A stretch of 64,000 bases of DNA from an uncultured bacterium (lineage in GTDB: Bacteria > Planctomycetota > UBA8742 > UBA2392): the NCBI GenBank assembly GCA_938014885.1, contig CALLQI010000003.1:1-64000 (forward strand), written 5' to 3'. Shown one piece after another: positions 63,298-64,000 of the stretch (the stretch's first letter is position 1; each line of letters starts with the position of its first letter). The notes below the pieces were generated by a model, which had not been told where the DNA came from, ran no database searches, and was given only the letters and a program-made list of their open reading frames with translations. The position numbers were made by a program, and so were the translations under genes.

Positions 63298-63380
63298 GCG
63301 CCCGGTCAATTGACCGGGCGCCTCAGTTTGGTAGCGGGGCCCGATCAGCACTTGAGTACAGAGTTGAACTGCGATGGGCG
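63298..63380 (-). repeat. palindrome-plus-tail element, copy C
   Basis: Perfect 24-base palindrome (63298-63321, arms GCGCCCGGTC and GACCGGGCGC, loop AATT) and a tail matching copy A. On the minus strand the tail encodes SSTLYSSADRAPLPN and a stop, then the hairpin and TTTCTTT, so it works as a terminator-like end on that strand. The remaining gap to 63564 continues this minus-strand frame weakly (GKPLEVGPCADSP) and holds nothing else. Confidence 0.78.
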
Positions 63381-63564
63381 TGGGGCGTGGGGCTGTCGGC
63401 ACAAGGGCCTACCTCAAGGGGCTTTCCGAGCGACGGCGAAGCTGGTAACGGGTATGCCGACTAATCGGTTCCCCTGTCAGAAACTGCCAACACGGCATTT
63501 TCGGTAACGACAGGCGTTACTGCTTGCTTTGATACACGCAGGAAGTCAAACGCGCTCTGTGAAC

Positions 63565-64000
63565 CTAACGGTCCTGCTGCGGCGGCGGGATTGCGTTGAT
63601 CGAATGGTCACCTTTTTGTTCTTTGCTTCGGCTAGATCCGCGCCGAACCAAAATCACCCAGAGCGCCGCCAGGGCCAACCATCCGCCGACAATGCCAGTG
63701 CGCTCGAGAGAGGGGTCGTGGACGCGTATCTCCGCGACAACATCCCACGCTACCAAAGCTCCCACGGGACCGACTAGCGCGTACGCCAAAAGCAGCCTGG
63801 CCCGTTGTGAGGTGCTTCGACGACGGGGCATTACCGGAACTTGATGCGATCTCTTACGAACCCTGAGCAGATGGAGCAGGGCGCCTGCGGTGGCAAGGCA
63901 CCAGATGGTTATCAGGACCGACGCAAATACCCGCCACTCGTCCGTCGTAACATGTGGTTCAAGTAGGTTGCCGTGTGAAAAGACCCATGTGCCAAGGTCT
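63565..64000 (-). CDS. integral membrane protein, 5' part outside the window
   Basis: The minus frame is open from the right edge to TAG 63565-63567, 144 codons. It shows three hydrophobic segments: VFASVLITIWCLATAGALLH, LLLAYALVGPVGALVAW and GGWLALAALWVILV, separated by Arg/Lys-rich loops (RVRKRSHQVPVMPRRRSTSQ), and a polar C terminus. An internal ATG at 63831 could give an 88-residue product, but the frame continues upstream with the same membrane-protein character, so it is better read as the end of a longer gene. Family unknown. Confidence 0.6.
   Translation of the reverse strand, partial: DLGTWVFSHGNLLEPHVTTDEWRVFASVLITIWCLATAGALLHLLRVRKRSHQVPVMPRRRSTSQRARLLLAYALVGPVGALVAWDVVAEIRVHDPSLERTGIVGGWLALAALWVILVRRGSSRSKEQKGDHSINAIPPPQQDR

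Noticed and set aside
63298..63350. Possible tRNA 3' end (CCCCGCTACCA read on the minus strand)
   Set aside because: No acceptor partner, T arm or anticodon arm at the right spacing; copies A and B do not keep base pairing.

Overview
Kind of organism. The window is GC-rich bacterial DNA with dense genes, many ATGA or TGATG start-stop overlaps and, in places, GTG or TTG starts. It looks chromosomal. Several traits fit a planctomycete or a related large-genome environmental bacterium: a membrane Ser/Thr kinase beside Tim44-like zinc-ribbon proteins, a 5,234-residue secreted Rhs protein with FG-GAP, beta-propeller and Calx-beta modules, a histone-H1-like tail, and intergenic CACGAAG-type repeats. 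This assignment is an inference; no 16S rRNA or other marker is present.

Layout. 1-7 kb: the end of an unknown gene (minus strand), then a plus-strand cluster of a membrane protein kinase, a TPM-domain protein that seems to start at AUU, and two tandem Tim44-like zinc-ribbon membrane proteins. 7-20 kb is mostly housekeeping: an FtsX/MacB-type permease, tgt, a DUF6064-like membrane protein divergent from a TPMT-type methyltransferase, rarA, a START-like/H1-tail fusion, tRNA-Leu(CAG), a KS plus KS-like pair divergent from a 4HBT thioesterase, lptB, a YebC-type regulator, an FHA protein, a shared terminator and a lipoprotein.

20.6-25.4 kb (minus strand) is a scrapyard of polymorphic-toxin tips. 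Two 5'-truncated Hint-toxin modules each precede an immunity-type gene; there are also a third Hint fragment, an SMI1/KNR4-type immunity gene, an FGE/SUMF1-domain gene and a toxin-like remnant. 25.4-29.3 kb is a tightly overlapping operon: a phosphohistidine-domain protein, a separate PEP-synthase-type ATP-grasp protein and an MFS exporter. Together the first two carry the parts of a rifampin-phosphotransferase-like enzyme, in swapped order. 29.6-31.8 kb: an oxidoreductase and an NTF2-like lipoprotein, divergent from a MarR regulator with a likely operator. 32.5-33.3 kb: a HEAT-repeat protein.

33.4-52.0 kb is the centrepiece: a 15.7-kb rhs gene with a GIY-YIG-like toxin tip and its immunity gene, then an orphan tip whose first 496 bp repeat the main gene's core with one difference seen, a second GIY-YIG-like toxin, a paralogous immunity gene, and a third, diverged core remnant. 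This is the arrangement expected for toxin swapping by recombination through the core.

52-59.6 kb: a heavy-metal efflux operon (small Cys/His-rich secreted protein, TolC-like outer-membrane protein, YHS protein, CusB-like adaptor, CusA-like pump). 60-62.8 kb: two tandem TPR proteins. The last kilobase holds gene fragments, one copy of a three-copy palindromic element, and the 3' end of a membrane-protein gene on the minus strand running off the window.
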